DNA from: Opitutia bacterium
Lineage (GTDB): Bacteria > Verrucomicrobiota > Verrucomicrobiia > Opitutales > Opitutaceae
Reading direction: 5' to 3'
NCBI GenBank assembly: GCA_003157575.1
Contig: PMKA01000374.1
Location: 1-5,555, forward strand
DNA length: 5,555 nucleotides
Positions 1-5,555 of this stretch are shown one piece after another. How positions within the stretch are numbered: the first letter of the stretch is position 1; each line of letters opens with the position of its first letter. The position numbers and the translations under genes were made by a program. Below the pieces are notes generated by a model. That model was not told where the DNA came from and made no database searches. It saw only the letters and a list, made by a program, of their open reading frames with translations.

Positions 1-53
1 CGCGCGGCACGAATCAACCCTGGGGAGGGGGGGCCGCCGGAAGCGGGCGCCGC
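1..53. other. GC-rich flank downstream of argS, no feature recognised
   Basis: These 53 bases follow the argS stop codon. They are GC-rich with a run of G (24-31), and I see no start of another gene and no hairpin with a T-tract that would qualify as an intrinsic terminator for argS. The stretch is too short to say more. Confidence 0.4.
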
Positions 54-1808
54 TCACATCCGCGTCAGCGTGCGCAGGCCGAGGAGATGCAGCCCCGTTT
101 CCAGCAGCAGCAGCGTGCGGCTGCAAAGCAGGAGGCGGCGGGAGCGGATCGGCGCCTCAGGCACGGCAACCTTGTCCTCGTAGTAGAAAGCGCTGAATTC
201 GCCGGCGAGTTCGTACAGGTACGTGCAGAGGAGGTGCGGACGCAGGTTGACGGTCGCGGCGCCGAGGGCGTCGGGGAAGCGCACGAGCTTGCGTGCGAGC
301 GCCAGCTCGGTCGGCGTTTCGAACGGCGTGGCTTCGTCCCCGGCGCGGCATTGGGCGGGATCCAGGTCCAGTTTGCGAAAGATGCTGTGGATGCGGGCGA
401 CGGCATACAGGAGGTATGCGGCGGTGTTTCCGTCGAGCGAGATCATCTTGTCCCAGGCGAAGACGTAGTCGCTGGAACGGTTCTGGGAGAGGTCGGCGTA
501 TTGCACCGAGCCGACCCCGACGATCCGGGCGATTTCGCGGCGCTCCTCCTCGGAAAGCTCCGGATTCTTGGCCGTGACGAGCTGATAGGACCGGTCGAAG
601 GCCTCCGAGAGCAGTTCCTTGAGGCGGATGTTGTCGCCGCTCTTCGTCTTCAGCGGCTTGTTGTTTTCGCCCAGAACCGTGCCGAAATCGAGGTGCCGGA
701 GACGGGGCAGCGGGCGGCCGGTTCTTTCGAACCACTTGCGCGCCGTCAGGAAAAGCTGCTCGAAATGATCGGATTGGCGCTTGTCCACGACATAAAGCAC
801 GTCCGTGGCGTGCAGGTCTTCCGTGCGGTAGAGCAGGGTGGCCAGGTCCGTCGTCGCATAGTTTGCCGCGCCGTCGGATTTCCGGACGATAAACGGCTGG
901 GTCTTGAAGCGCGGGTGCTCCGCATGGAAGACGACGAGGGCTCCCTCGCTTTCGGTGGCGAGGCCGCAGCCGGCCAGCTCGCTGTAGACCGGCTCCAGCC
1001 TGGCGTTGTAGAAGCTTTCGCCTAGGGTGAGGTCGAAGCGGATGCCGAGCTGGTTGTAGATATCCTGAAATGCGGACAGGCTGACTTCGCCGATGTGACG
1101 CCAGAGGGCCAGGTTCTCGGGATCGTGGGCCTGCAGCTTGACGAGCTCCTGCTGCGCCTCCTTCAGCACGGCCGGATCGGCCTCGGCCGCCGAATTGCCG
1201 AGCTTGTACAGCCGCTCGAACTCCTCCAGCGCATCGCGTGCGAGGGCTTCGGGATCGAGGCGGCGCTTGTAGGCCCAGATGAGTTTGCCGAATTGGGTTC
1301 CCCAGTCGCCGACATGGTTGTCCCGGATGACCTTTGCCCCGCTGAATTCCAGCAGGCGGCAGACCGCCTCGCCGATGACGGCCGAGCGGAGGTGCCCGAC
1401 ATGCATTTGCTTGGCGGTGTTCGGAGAGCTGTAATCCACGACCACCGTGTGCCCCTTTTCAGCTGTCGCGGCTTCGGCGGCGAGCGCGGCGCGGGTGCCG
1501 TGCGCCGACAGCCATGCAAGAAGCGCATTTGGCCTGAGGCGGAAGTTTATGAATCCCGGCCCCGCCACAGAAACCTCGCAGATCGGATCGAGATCGGCCA
1601 GCTGCCCGACCAGGGTCTGTGCGACTGCCCGCGGATTCTGGCGCGTCTGTTTTGCGTAGGCGAGGACGCCGTTGGCCTGGAAGTCGCCGTGGACGGGATC
1701 AGCCGTCCGGACTCCCGGGGCGAAGGCGTTTCCAGAGAGTCCAGCGCGGCTCGCGGCCCCTAGGAGGGCGTTGTCGAGGGCTGCGACAAGATCGAAACTG
1801 AGATCCAT
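54..1808 (-). CDS. argS: Arginyl-tRNA synthetase (class I), complete
   Basis: ArgS charges tRNA-Arg with arginine using ATP in the cytoplasm. The 584-residue product (from the ATG at 1808) has the full family architecture. An N-terminal tRNA D-loop-recognition domain covers about residues 1-90 and ends in AGPGFINF. The Rossmann catalytic core carries the HIGH-type motif HVGH (136-139) within SPNTAKQMHVGHLRS, the ArgRS signature GDWGTQFG (167-174) and YATTDLA (317-323). A C-terminal all-helical DALR anticodon-binding domain runs from about 460 to the end and finishes in the usual GL-LLG----TRM. A canonical KMSK is absent; the equivalent loop reads PLKTKSGD (about 385-392), as is common in ArgRS. 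An in-frame TTG at 1820 would add four residues, but the ATG fits the family N-terminus better. No clear Shine-Dalgarno precedes either start. The gene is divergent from the deoA-like gene. Length and motifs are normal, so function is nearly certain. Confidence 0.97.
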   Translation of the reverse strand: MDLSFDLVAALDNALLGAASRAGLSGNAFAPGVRTADPVHGDFQANGVLAYAKQTRQNPRAVAQTLVGQLADLDPICEVSVAGPGFINFRLRPNALLAWLSAHGTRAALAAEAATAEKGHTVVVDYSSPNTAKQMHVGHLRSAVIGEAVCRLLEFSGAKVIRDNHVGDWGTQFGKLIWAYKRRLDPEALARDALEEFERLYKLGNSAAEADPAVLKEAQQELVKLQAHDPENLALWRHIGEVSLSAFQDIYNQLGIRFDLTLGESFYNARLEPVYSELAGCGLATESEGALVVFHAEHPRFKTQPFIVRKSDGAANYATTDLATLLYRTEDLHATDVLYVVDKRQSDHFEQLFLTARKWFERTGRPLPRLRHLDFGTVLGENNKPLKTKSGDNIRLKELLSEAFDRSYQLVTAKNPELSEEERREIARIVGVGSVQYADLSQNRSSDYVFAWDKMISLDGNTAAYLLYAVARIHSIFRKLDLDPAQCRAGDEATPFETPTELALARKLVRFPDALGAATVNLRPHLLCTYLYELAGEFSAFYYEDKVAVPEAPIRSRRLLLCSRTLLLLETGLHLLGLRTLTRM

Positions 1809-1930
1809 GGGGTCACTCAACGAAGCGCGCCAAACTGCCGCAAGCGCGTAATTGAGCGGAAGTTGTCATGCGAGAGCCGACAAAATGGCGAAGATTCACG
1901 TCATTCGCAGGGTACATAAGATTGGTAAAA

Positions 1931-1942
1931 TTGTCTCGACAA
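1931..1942. repeat. Short inverted repeat TTGTC-TC-GACAA in the divergent promoter region
   Basis: The arms TTGTC (1931-1935) and GACAA (1938-1942) are perfectly complementary, separated by two bases, and overlap the candidate -35 element of the deoA-like gene. The same arms recur upstream at 1863-1867 and 1879-1883 with an 11-base spacer. Such dyads can be operators for dimeric repressors, but five-base arms are short and could arise by chance. Confidence 0.25.
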
Positions 1943-1966
1943 ACATGATAGATTGTTTTTTATATT
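1936..1966 (+). promoter_or_regulatory. Possible sigma-70-type promoter for the deoA-like gene
   Basis: A TATATT box at 1961-1966 matches the -10 consensus TATAAT at five of six positions. TCGACA at 1936-1941 matches the -35 consensus TTGACA at five of six, but the spacer is 19 bases, longer than the preferred 17. The predicted transcription start would fall near 1972. The TTG at 1953 would then lie upstream of the transcript, which argues against it as a start codon. A weaker alternative is TTGGTA at 1922-1927 with CATGAT at 1944-1949. This is consensus matching by eye only. Confidence 0.3.
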
Positions 1967-2033
1967 AAACTTTTATAGCCAGCGGCAACCAACAAGTTCC
2001 ATGACCAGCCACATGAGAAAGCGTCCCCTGCCA

Positions 2034-3356
2034 ATGCGCAGGTTCATCAAGCCCTCTTTCAGTTATCTGATCGAGAAGAAGCGCGACGGAGGTGAATTCA
2101 CCCAGGAGGAGATCCGATATATCATTGATTCCACGCTGGATGGGGAGATGCCTCAGCACCAGCTCGCGGCTCTGCTCATGGCGATCTATTTTGCCAACAT
2201 GTCCGCGCAGGAGACGGCGATCCTCACCGAGGAGATGATGCTGTCCGGCGAGGTCATCGATCTGTCGCATATAGCCAAACCGAAGATCGACAAATACTCA
2301 ACGGGAGGGGTGGGCGACAAGACTTCGCTCGTCCTGGTGCCCCTCGCCATGGCCAGCGGCGTCGTTGTTCCCATGATGTGCGGTTCCGATCAGGAATACA
2401 TCATCAACACGCTCGACCAGCTGGCGGCGATTCCCGGATTCAAGGGCATCCAGACCATCCCCCATTTCGTCGAACAGCTCGGACAGATTGGCGGCGCGAT
2501 CGCGGCGCAGGTGCCCGAGTTGGCGCCGGCTGATGCGAAGTTCTACGAGTTGCGCAAGGACACCGGCACAATCCCAAGCCTCCCCCTCATCACCGGCAGC
2601 GTGCTCTCGCGCAAGCTGGCGGAAGGCTCGGAAGGTCTGGTGATCGACGTGAAGTGGGGCAACGGCTCGTTCATCCGCGACCTCGAGCAGGCCAAGCAGC
2701 TCGCCCGTTCGATGACACGGGTGGGCCGCTCCATGAAGCGGCGGTGCGTCGCGCTCGTCACCGACATGAACCAGCCGCTCGGCGACACCGTGGGAACATC
2801 GCTCGAGGTCAAGGAGGCCATCACCCTGCTCAAGGGCGGCGGTCCCGAAGACATGAAGGAGCTCGTCCTCAAGCTCGGCATGGAGATTGTGCGGCTCGCA
2901 GGGGTCGCCGGTTCGACGCTTTCCGCAAAGCAGACCGTCCAGCGCCACCTTTCGGACGGCTCCGCCCTCGAGAAGTTCAAGGAGCTGGTCCAGGCGCAGG
3001 GCGGCGACGTCTCCTACATCGACCATCCGGAAAAATTCCCGCAGGCGAAGCACATTCGCAAGCTGCCCGCCCCGAAGCGGGGTTATGTCCACACCATCAA
3101 CGCCGCGATGATCGCCCGCGGGGTCCATCTGCTCGGCGCCGGCAGGGAGATGTCGCACGACAAGATCGACTACGCGATCGGAGTCTCGGAAATCAAGAAG
3201 GTGGGCACGCAGGTGAAGCAGGGCGAGGCGCTCATGATGATTCACTACAACGACGAGGCGAAGCTCGAACAGTCGCTGGAGTATTTCAAGAATGCCTACC
3301 GCCTCGCGCCGAAGCGCCCGACGCCTCCGCCGCTGATCGTCGAGCGTGTCGCATAG
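2034..3356 (+). CDS. deoA: Divergent thymidine/pyrimidine-nucleoside phosphorylase family protein
   Basis: The family phosphorolyses thymidine or uridine to base plus (deoxy)ribose-1-phosphate. From the ATG at 2034 the product is 440 residues, the length of E. coli DeoA. The helical N-terminal domain has KKRDG (15-19). The alpha/beta domain has DKYSTGGVGDKTS (86-98) and TDMNQPLG (243-250). The C-terminal PYNP domain has GAGRE (368-372). Compared with E. coli TP residues recalled from the literature, K84, S86, S95, T123, R171 and S186 are kept as K87, S89, S98, T126, R174 and S189. H85 is Tyr88, S113 is Cys116 and K190 is Arg193. The signature SGRGLGHTGGT is replaced by CGSDQEYIINT (116-126), and DVKVGSG by DVKWGNG (205-211). 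Family membership is secure; substrate and activity are not. Upstream ATGs at 2001 and 2013 and a TTG at 1953 are alternative starts. I chose 2034 because the conserved domain begins 10-15 residues later. No Shine-Dalgarno marks any of them. Confidence 0.85.
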   Translation: MRRFIKPSFSYLIEKKRDGGEFTQEEIRYIIDSTLDGEMPQHQLAALLMAIYFANMSAQETAILTEEMMLSGEVIDLSHIAKPKIDKYSTGGVGDKTSLVLVPLAMASGVVVPMMCGSDQEYIINTLDQLAAIPGFKGIQTIPHFVEQLGQIGGAIAAQVPELAPADAKFYELRKDTGTIPSLPLITGSVLSRKLAEGSEGLVIDVKWGNGSFIRDLEQAKQLARSMTRVGRSMKRRCVALVTDMNQPLGDTVGTSLEVKEAITLLKGGGPEDMKELVLKLGMEIVRLAGVAGSTLSAKQTVQRHLSDGSALEKFKELVQAQGGDVSYIDHPEKFPQAKHIRKLPAPKRGYVHTINAAMIARGVHLLGAGREMSHDKIDYAIGVSEIKKVGTQVKQGEALMMIHYNDEAKLEQSLEYFKNAYRLAPKRPTPPPLIVERVA

Positions 3357-3390
3357 GAGCGTGTCGGACTTCGTCCTCCCCGCTTCTTAC

Positions 3391-4641
3391 ATGCCTGATC
3401 GACCGTCCGAAAACGGCCCCGCTGCGACGCGAACGGCTTCCGTCGCAGGCGCGGGATGGTCGCGGCCATGGGTGCAGCTCAAGTTCGTCACCTTTCAGCC
3501 GCACATCTTTCCGCGGATGCTGGATCGCGTCTCGCCCGACGCAAAGGCGGGCGATCTGGTCGCGGTCTATGATCGCAAGGGAGATCGTGCCGGGGCCGGG
3601 CTCTTTCATCCCCGGGCGAAGATCCCGGTGCGGGTCATCTGCCATTCAAGCGAGCCGGTGGGCGAGGAATATTTCGAGGAGGCGGTGCGGCGCGCCGTCG
3701 CCCTGCGGCGCGACTGGCTCAGGATCGACGAGCAATCCGACGCCTGGCGCGTCGTCAATTCCGACGGCGACGGACTCAGCGGCCTGACGGTCGACCGGTA
3801 CGGCGACGTGCTTTTCTGCGAGGTCGCCAGTCTCGGCATCTTTCAGCGCCTGCCCCGGCTGCTTCCCCTGTTCCACGAGCTCTGCGGCACAAGGCATGTG
3901 CACCTCTATGTCGACCACGACTTCGGCAGCCTCGAAGGCATCAAGCCGTCGCTGATGAAGGAGACGACGGCGACGGCGCCGGCGAAGGTGCGCATCCGCG
4001 AACACGCGGTGCGGTACGAGGTCGATTTCGAGGAGGGGCACAAGACCGGTTTTTTCTGCGACCAGCGCGACAACCGCCTGCGTTTCTCGCGCATGGTGAA
4101 GGGCGCGCGGGTGCTGGACCTTTGCTGCTATACCGGCGGATTTGCGCTCGCGGCCTCCGTGCTTGGAGGGCCGGCCGACGTGACCGGGGTCGATCTCGAC
4201 GAAACCGCGGTGGCGCAGGCCCGGCGCAACCAGAACCTCAACCAGGTGCCCCCGGCGCGCATGCATTGGGTGCACGCCGACGCGTTCGCCTATGCCCGCC
4301 AGATGCAGCAAAACGGGGAGCGATGGGATGCGGTGGTGCTCGATCCGCCGAAGTTCGTCCTCACGCGGGACGGCGACGGGCATTGGGAAGGCCGCCGCAA
4401 ATACGAGGATCTGAACCAGCTTGCGATCAGCCTGGTGAAGCCCGGCGGCCTGTTCGTGACCTGTTCGTGCTCCGGTCTCGTGAGCCTCGAGGAATTTGAG
4501 GCGCATGTCATCAAGGCCGCCCACCGGCTCAACCGGCGGCTGCAATTTTTCGAGCGCACCGGCCCCGGTCCCGACCATCCGGTCATGTCAAACTGCCTCG
4601 AAAGCCGCTATCTCAAGGTTCTGTGGGCGCGGGTCGTGTAG
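3391..4641 (+). CDS. rlmI: RlmI-like 23S rRNA (cytosine-C5) methyltransferase
   Basis: This is a class I SAM-dependent RNA methyltransferase resembling E. coli RlmI, which makes m5C1962 in 23S rRNA. The 416-residue product (ATG at 3391) has a PUA-like RNA-binding region at about 28-85, a central EEHE-type domain with DGLSGLTVDRYGD, and a Rossmann methyltransferase domain. Visible motifs are GHKTGFFCDQRDNR (216-229), the SAM-binding VLDLCCYTGGFAL (242-254), VDLD (267-270), motif IV DPPKFV (318-323) and TCSCSG (357-362), which holds the likely catalytic cysteine C360. HPV near 396 also matches RlmI. The gene starts 34 bases after the deoA-like stop, suggesting one transcript. The start is uncertain. 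GTG at 3346 would overlap the upstream gene, and GTG at 3472 begins just where similarity to RlmI begins (389 residues; E. coli RlmI is 396). The AGGAG at 3355-3359 is not correctly spaced for any of these starts. The exact target cytosine is inferred from the family. Confidence 0.88.
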   Translation: MPDRPSENGPAATRTASVAGAGWSRPWVQLKFVTFQPHIFPRMLDRVSPDAKAGDLVAVYDRKGDRAGAGLFHPRAKIPVRVICHSSEPVGEEYFEEAVRRAVALRRDWLRIDEQSDAWRVVNSDGDGLSGLTVDRYGDVLFCEVASLGIFQRLPRLLPLFHELCGTRHVHLYVDHDFGSLEGIKPSLMKETTATAPAKVRIREHAVRYEVDFEEGHKTGFFCDQRDNRLRFSRMVKGARVLDLCCYTGGFALAASVLGGPADVTGVDLDETAVAQARRNQNLNQVPPARMHWVHADAFAYARQMQQNGERWDAVVLDPPKFVLTRDGDGHWEGRRKYEDLNQLAISLVKPGGLFVTCSCSGLVSLEEFEAHVIKAAHRLNRRLQFFERTGPGPDHPVMSNCLESRYLKVLWARVV

Positions 4642-4888
4642 GTGCGGCGGGCGGTGGCGAGGCTGCGTTTCAGTGTTTGCGGCATGGCGCCCGTTCGGCA
4701 AACCCCCGTCGAAACGGCTCAGTGTTCCGGGGACGGAGATGGCGAGGCGCCGTTGCCAACCGGACATTTTGGGCTTGCGGAAGGCGCGCGTGGCTGGGAA
4801 CTTGACGGTTTGCGGCATTTACAGGCTCCGTCCGCGCATCGCCGCAATGCTCCCGTGGACGGATATTGTCAGTTCAACTTCCAACCAA

Positions 4889-4902
4889 CGGCCGCAGGGC
4901 CG
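4889..4902 (+). promoter_or_regulatory. Small GC hairpin in the rpsA leader
   Basis: CGGCC (4889-4893) pairs with GGCCG (4898-4902) around a GCAG loop. The adjacent palindrome GGCGGCCGCC (4911-4920) can pair with the same upstream arm, so two alternative folds compete. Its regulatory role is inferred only from its position ahead of rpsA. Confidence 0.3.
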
Positions 4903-4922
4903 GCGCGGGGGGCGGCCGCCGA

Positions 4923-4944
4923 CGGAGCAGGCGGGCGGGCTCCG
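4923..4944 (+). promoter_or_regulatory. Hairpin immediately upstream of the rpsA start codon
   Basis: CGGAGC (4923-4928) and GCTCCG (4939-4944) form a perfect six-base-pair stem with a ten-base G-rich loop. The stem ends nine bases before the ATG at 4954. The only purine-rich SD-like bases nearby (GGAG, 4924-4927) are buried in this stem and are too far upstream to act as a normal SD. E. coli rpsA also lacks a good SD, and S1 regulates its translation through leader stem-loops. A similar arrangement here is an inference from position and structure. Confidence 0.35.
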
Positions 4945-4953
4945 CTTATCCAA

Positions 4954-5555
4954 ATGAGTTCAGTCATGCAAGAATTGCTCGCGCAGAGCTCCTTCGACAC
5001 GTTGAAGGAAGGCGCGATCGTACCGGGCACCATCACCGAAATCCGCCAGAACGAAGTCGTCGTCGACATCGGCGGCAAAGCCGAGGGCGTCATCCCTGCC
5101 TCGGAATTCGGCGATCTGGGGGAACTGCAGATCGGTTCGCAGATCGAAGTCATCCTCGAGAAGCTCGAGGACAGGGACGGCAACCCGATCATCTCCTATG
5201 ATCTGGCGCAGCAGAAAAAAAATTGGGACAACATCCTCCAGAAATGCTCCGAAGGCTCGGTCGTTTCGGGACGCGTCAAGGCCAAGGTCAAGGGCGGCCT
5301 GATCGTGAGCATCGGCGTGGATTCGTTCCTGCCTGCCTCGCACATCGACATCCAGCCGCCGAAGAACCTCGATCAATACATCGGGCAGACCTACGATTTC
5401 AAGGTACTCAAGATCAATCTCGACCGGAAGAACATCGTCCTTTCGCGGCGCGAACTCATCGAGGAGCAGCGCCACCAGAAGCGGCGCGACCTGCTCGAAA
5501 GCATCCAGCCGGGCCAGATCCGGAAGGGCGTCGTCAAGAACATCACCGATTTCGG
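4954..5555 (+). CDS. rpsA: 30S ribosomal protein S1, N-terminal part (runs off window end)
   Basis: S1 sits on the 30S subunit and captures mRNA for translation initiation, mainly where Shine-Dalgarno pairing is weak. The visible 200 codons (the frame is open to the window edge, plus two bases) begin MSSVMQELLAQSS. The first S1 OB-fold spans about 20-86 and includes VVVDIGGKAEGVIPASEF. A linker with KKNWDNIL follows (89-95). The second S1 repeat, about 99-167, includes GSVVSGRVKAKVKGG, the near-invariant SFLPASHID (124-132), PPKNLD (135-140) and the typical NIVLSRREL (160-168). A third repeat starts near 187 (GQIRKGVVKNITDF). Bacterial S1 proteins usually have four to six repeats, so half or more lies beyond the window. 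The ATG at 4954 matches known S1 N-termini; an in-frame ATG at 4966 is the alternative. No SD is present, and a hairpin ends nine bases upstream. Confidence 0.96.
   Translation, partial: MSSVMQELLAQSSFDTLKEGAIVPGTITEIRQNEVVVDIGGKAEGVIPASEFGDLGELQIGSQIEVILEKLEDRDGNPIISYDLAQQKKNWDNILQKCSEGSVVSGRVKAKVKGGLIVSIGVDSFLPASHIDIQPPKNLDQYIGQTYDFKVLKINLDRKNIVLSRRELIEEQRHQKRRDLLESIQPGQIRKGVVKNITDF

Larger units (their letters stand above)
1809..2033. promoter_or_regulatory. Divergent intergenic region with AT-rich core (argS / deoA-like gene)
   Basis: This stretch lies between the divergent starts of argS and the deoA-like gene and must hold the promoters of both. Its core at 1921-1980 is 75% A+T (45 of 60 bases) in an otherwise very GC-rich window, typical of a bacterial promoter zone. 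The argS-proximal part (about 1821-1905) is mixed in composition and I could not pick a confident minus-strand promoter in it. If the deoA-like start is one of the upstream ATGs (2001 or 2013), the region ends there instead of at 2033. Confidence 0.6.
4642..4953 (+). promoter_or_regulatory. 312-base non-coding gap: promoter/5' leader region of rpsA
   Basis: I see no convincing gene here. Open frames exist on both strands but are arginine/proline/glycine-rich and of the kind GC-rich DNA yields by chance. An 11-base direct repeat GTTTGCGGCAT occurs at 4675-4685 and 4808-4818. The second copy contains TTGCGGC (4810-4816), which can pair with GCCGCAA at 4841-4847. The last 65 bases are extremely GC-rich and can fold into several competing hairpins. 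No T-tract terminator follows the methyltransferase gene. A TTGACG at 4802-4807 resembles a -35 box but has no -10 partner at normal spacing, so no promoter is called. Because rpsA needs its own strong expression, a promoter in this gap is expected. Confidence 0.5.

Noticed and set aside
87..1025. A 312-codon open frame on the plus strand opposite argS, and another at 1095-1763.
   Set aside because: They lie antisense to a fully conserved argS, show no recognisable domain, and are the usual result of few stop codons in GC-rich DNA.
54..1820. Apparent loss of the class I KMSK motif in ArgS.
   Set aside because: Many arginyl-tRNA synthetases lack a canonical KMSK; the surrounding lysine-containing loop and all other motifs are intact.
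2298..3245. A 315-codon minus-strand open frame opposite the deoA-like gene, and a 310-codon one at 3646-4578 opposite rlmI.
   Set aside because: Both mirror the codon structure of clear family members on the plus strand. Their translations are composition-driven (Arg/His/Leu/Val-rich) with no domain I recognise.
3354..3361. TAGGAGC followed by GTG as the ribosome-binding site and start of the methyltransferase gene.
   Set aside because: Only one base separates the AGGAG from the GTG at 3361, too close for a functional SD spacing, and no other in-frame start lies 5-10 bases downstream.
2654..3787. A 377-codon plus-strand frame spanning the end of the deoA-like gene and the start of rlmI, which could suggest a fusion or overlapping gene.
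   Set aside because: Its translation is a frame-shifted shadow rich in Arg/Pro/Ala; the two real genes are intact in their own frames.
4675..4703. GTTTGC...GCAAAC inverted repeat as a terminator after rlmI.
   Set aside because: The stem is only six base pairs, the loop is 17 bases, and no T-tract follows.
4588..4818. A 76-codon minus-strand frame and a plus-strand frame from 4739 to 4957 as possible small genes in the rlmI-rpsA gap.
   Set aside because: No recognisable family, no SD, low-complexity basic translations. The first overlaps the 3' end of rlmI and the second overlaps the rpsA start codon.
4855..4953. The rpsA frame stays open upstream to a GTG at 4855, allowing an N-terminal extension of S1.
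   Set aside because: The added residues are Ala/Gly/Arg-rich, and the ATG at 4954 gives a typical S1 N-terminus. The openness is explained by GC content.

Overview
The window is an ordinary-looking stretch of a GC-rich bacterial chromosome. It carries four conserved housekeeping-type genes and no sign of a mobile element, CRISPR array, tRNA or rRNA. The gene content does not fix the taxon. The S1 and DeoA-like sequences, high GC and lack of Shine-Dalgarno motifs would suit a Verrucomicrobiota (Opitutales-like) bacterium, but that is a low-confidence inference from recollection of families, not a search result.

Layout. On the minus strand, argS (arginyl-tRNA synthetase) fills 54-1808 and is complete. 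A divergent intergenic region (1809-2033), with a strikingly AT-rich core at 1921-1980 (45 of 60 bases A/T), separates it from two plus-strand genes. These are a thymidine/pyrimidine-nucleoside phosphorylase homologue (deoA-like, about 2034-3356) and, 34 bases further on, an RlmI-type 23S rRNA cytosine-C5 methyltransferase (about 3391-4641). The two are tightly spaced and probably co-transcribed. After a 312-base gap that I read as the promoter/leader region of the next gene, rpsA (30S ribosomal protein S1) starts at 4954 and runs off the window end. Only its first 200 codons are present.

Functionally, three of the four genes serve translation (tRNA charging, 23S rRNA modification, mRNA recruitment to the 30S subunit). 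The fourth belongs to a nucleoside-salvage family. The most interesting point is that this fourth protein keeps the family fold markers but has a rewritten phosphate/nucleoside-binding loop and several substituted active-site positions, so its annotated activity should not be taken for granted. Secondary points are the structured, SD-less leader of rpsA, the absence of a usable SD motif before all four genes, and paired TTGTC/GACAA inverted repeats in the divergent promoter region. I found no convincing new multi-gene system here.
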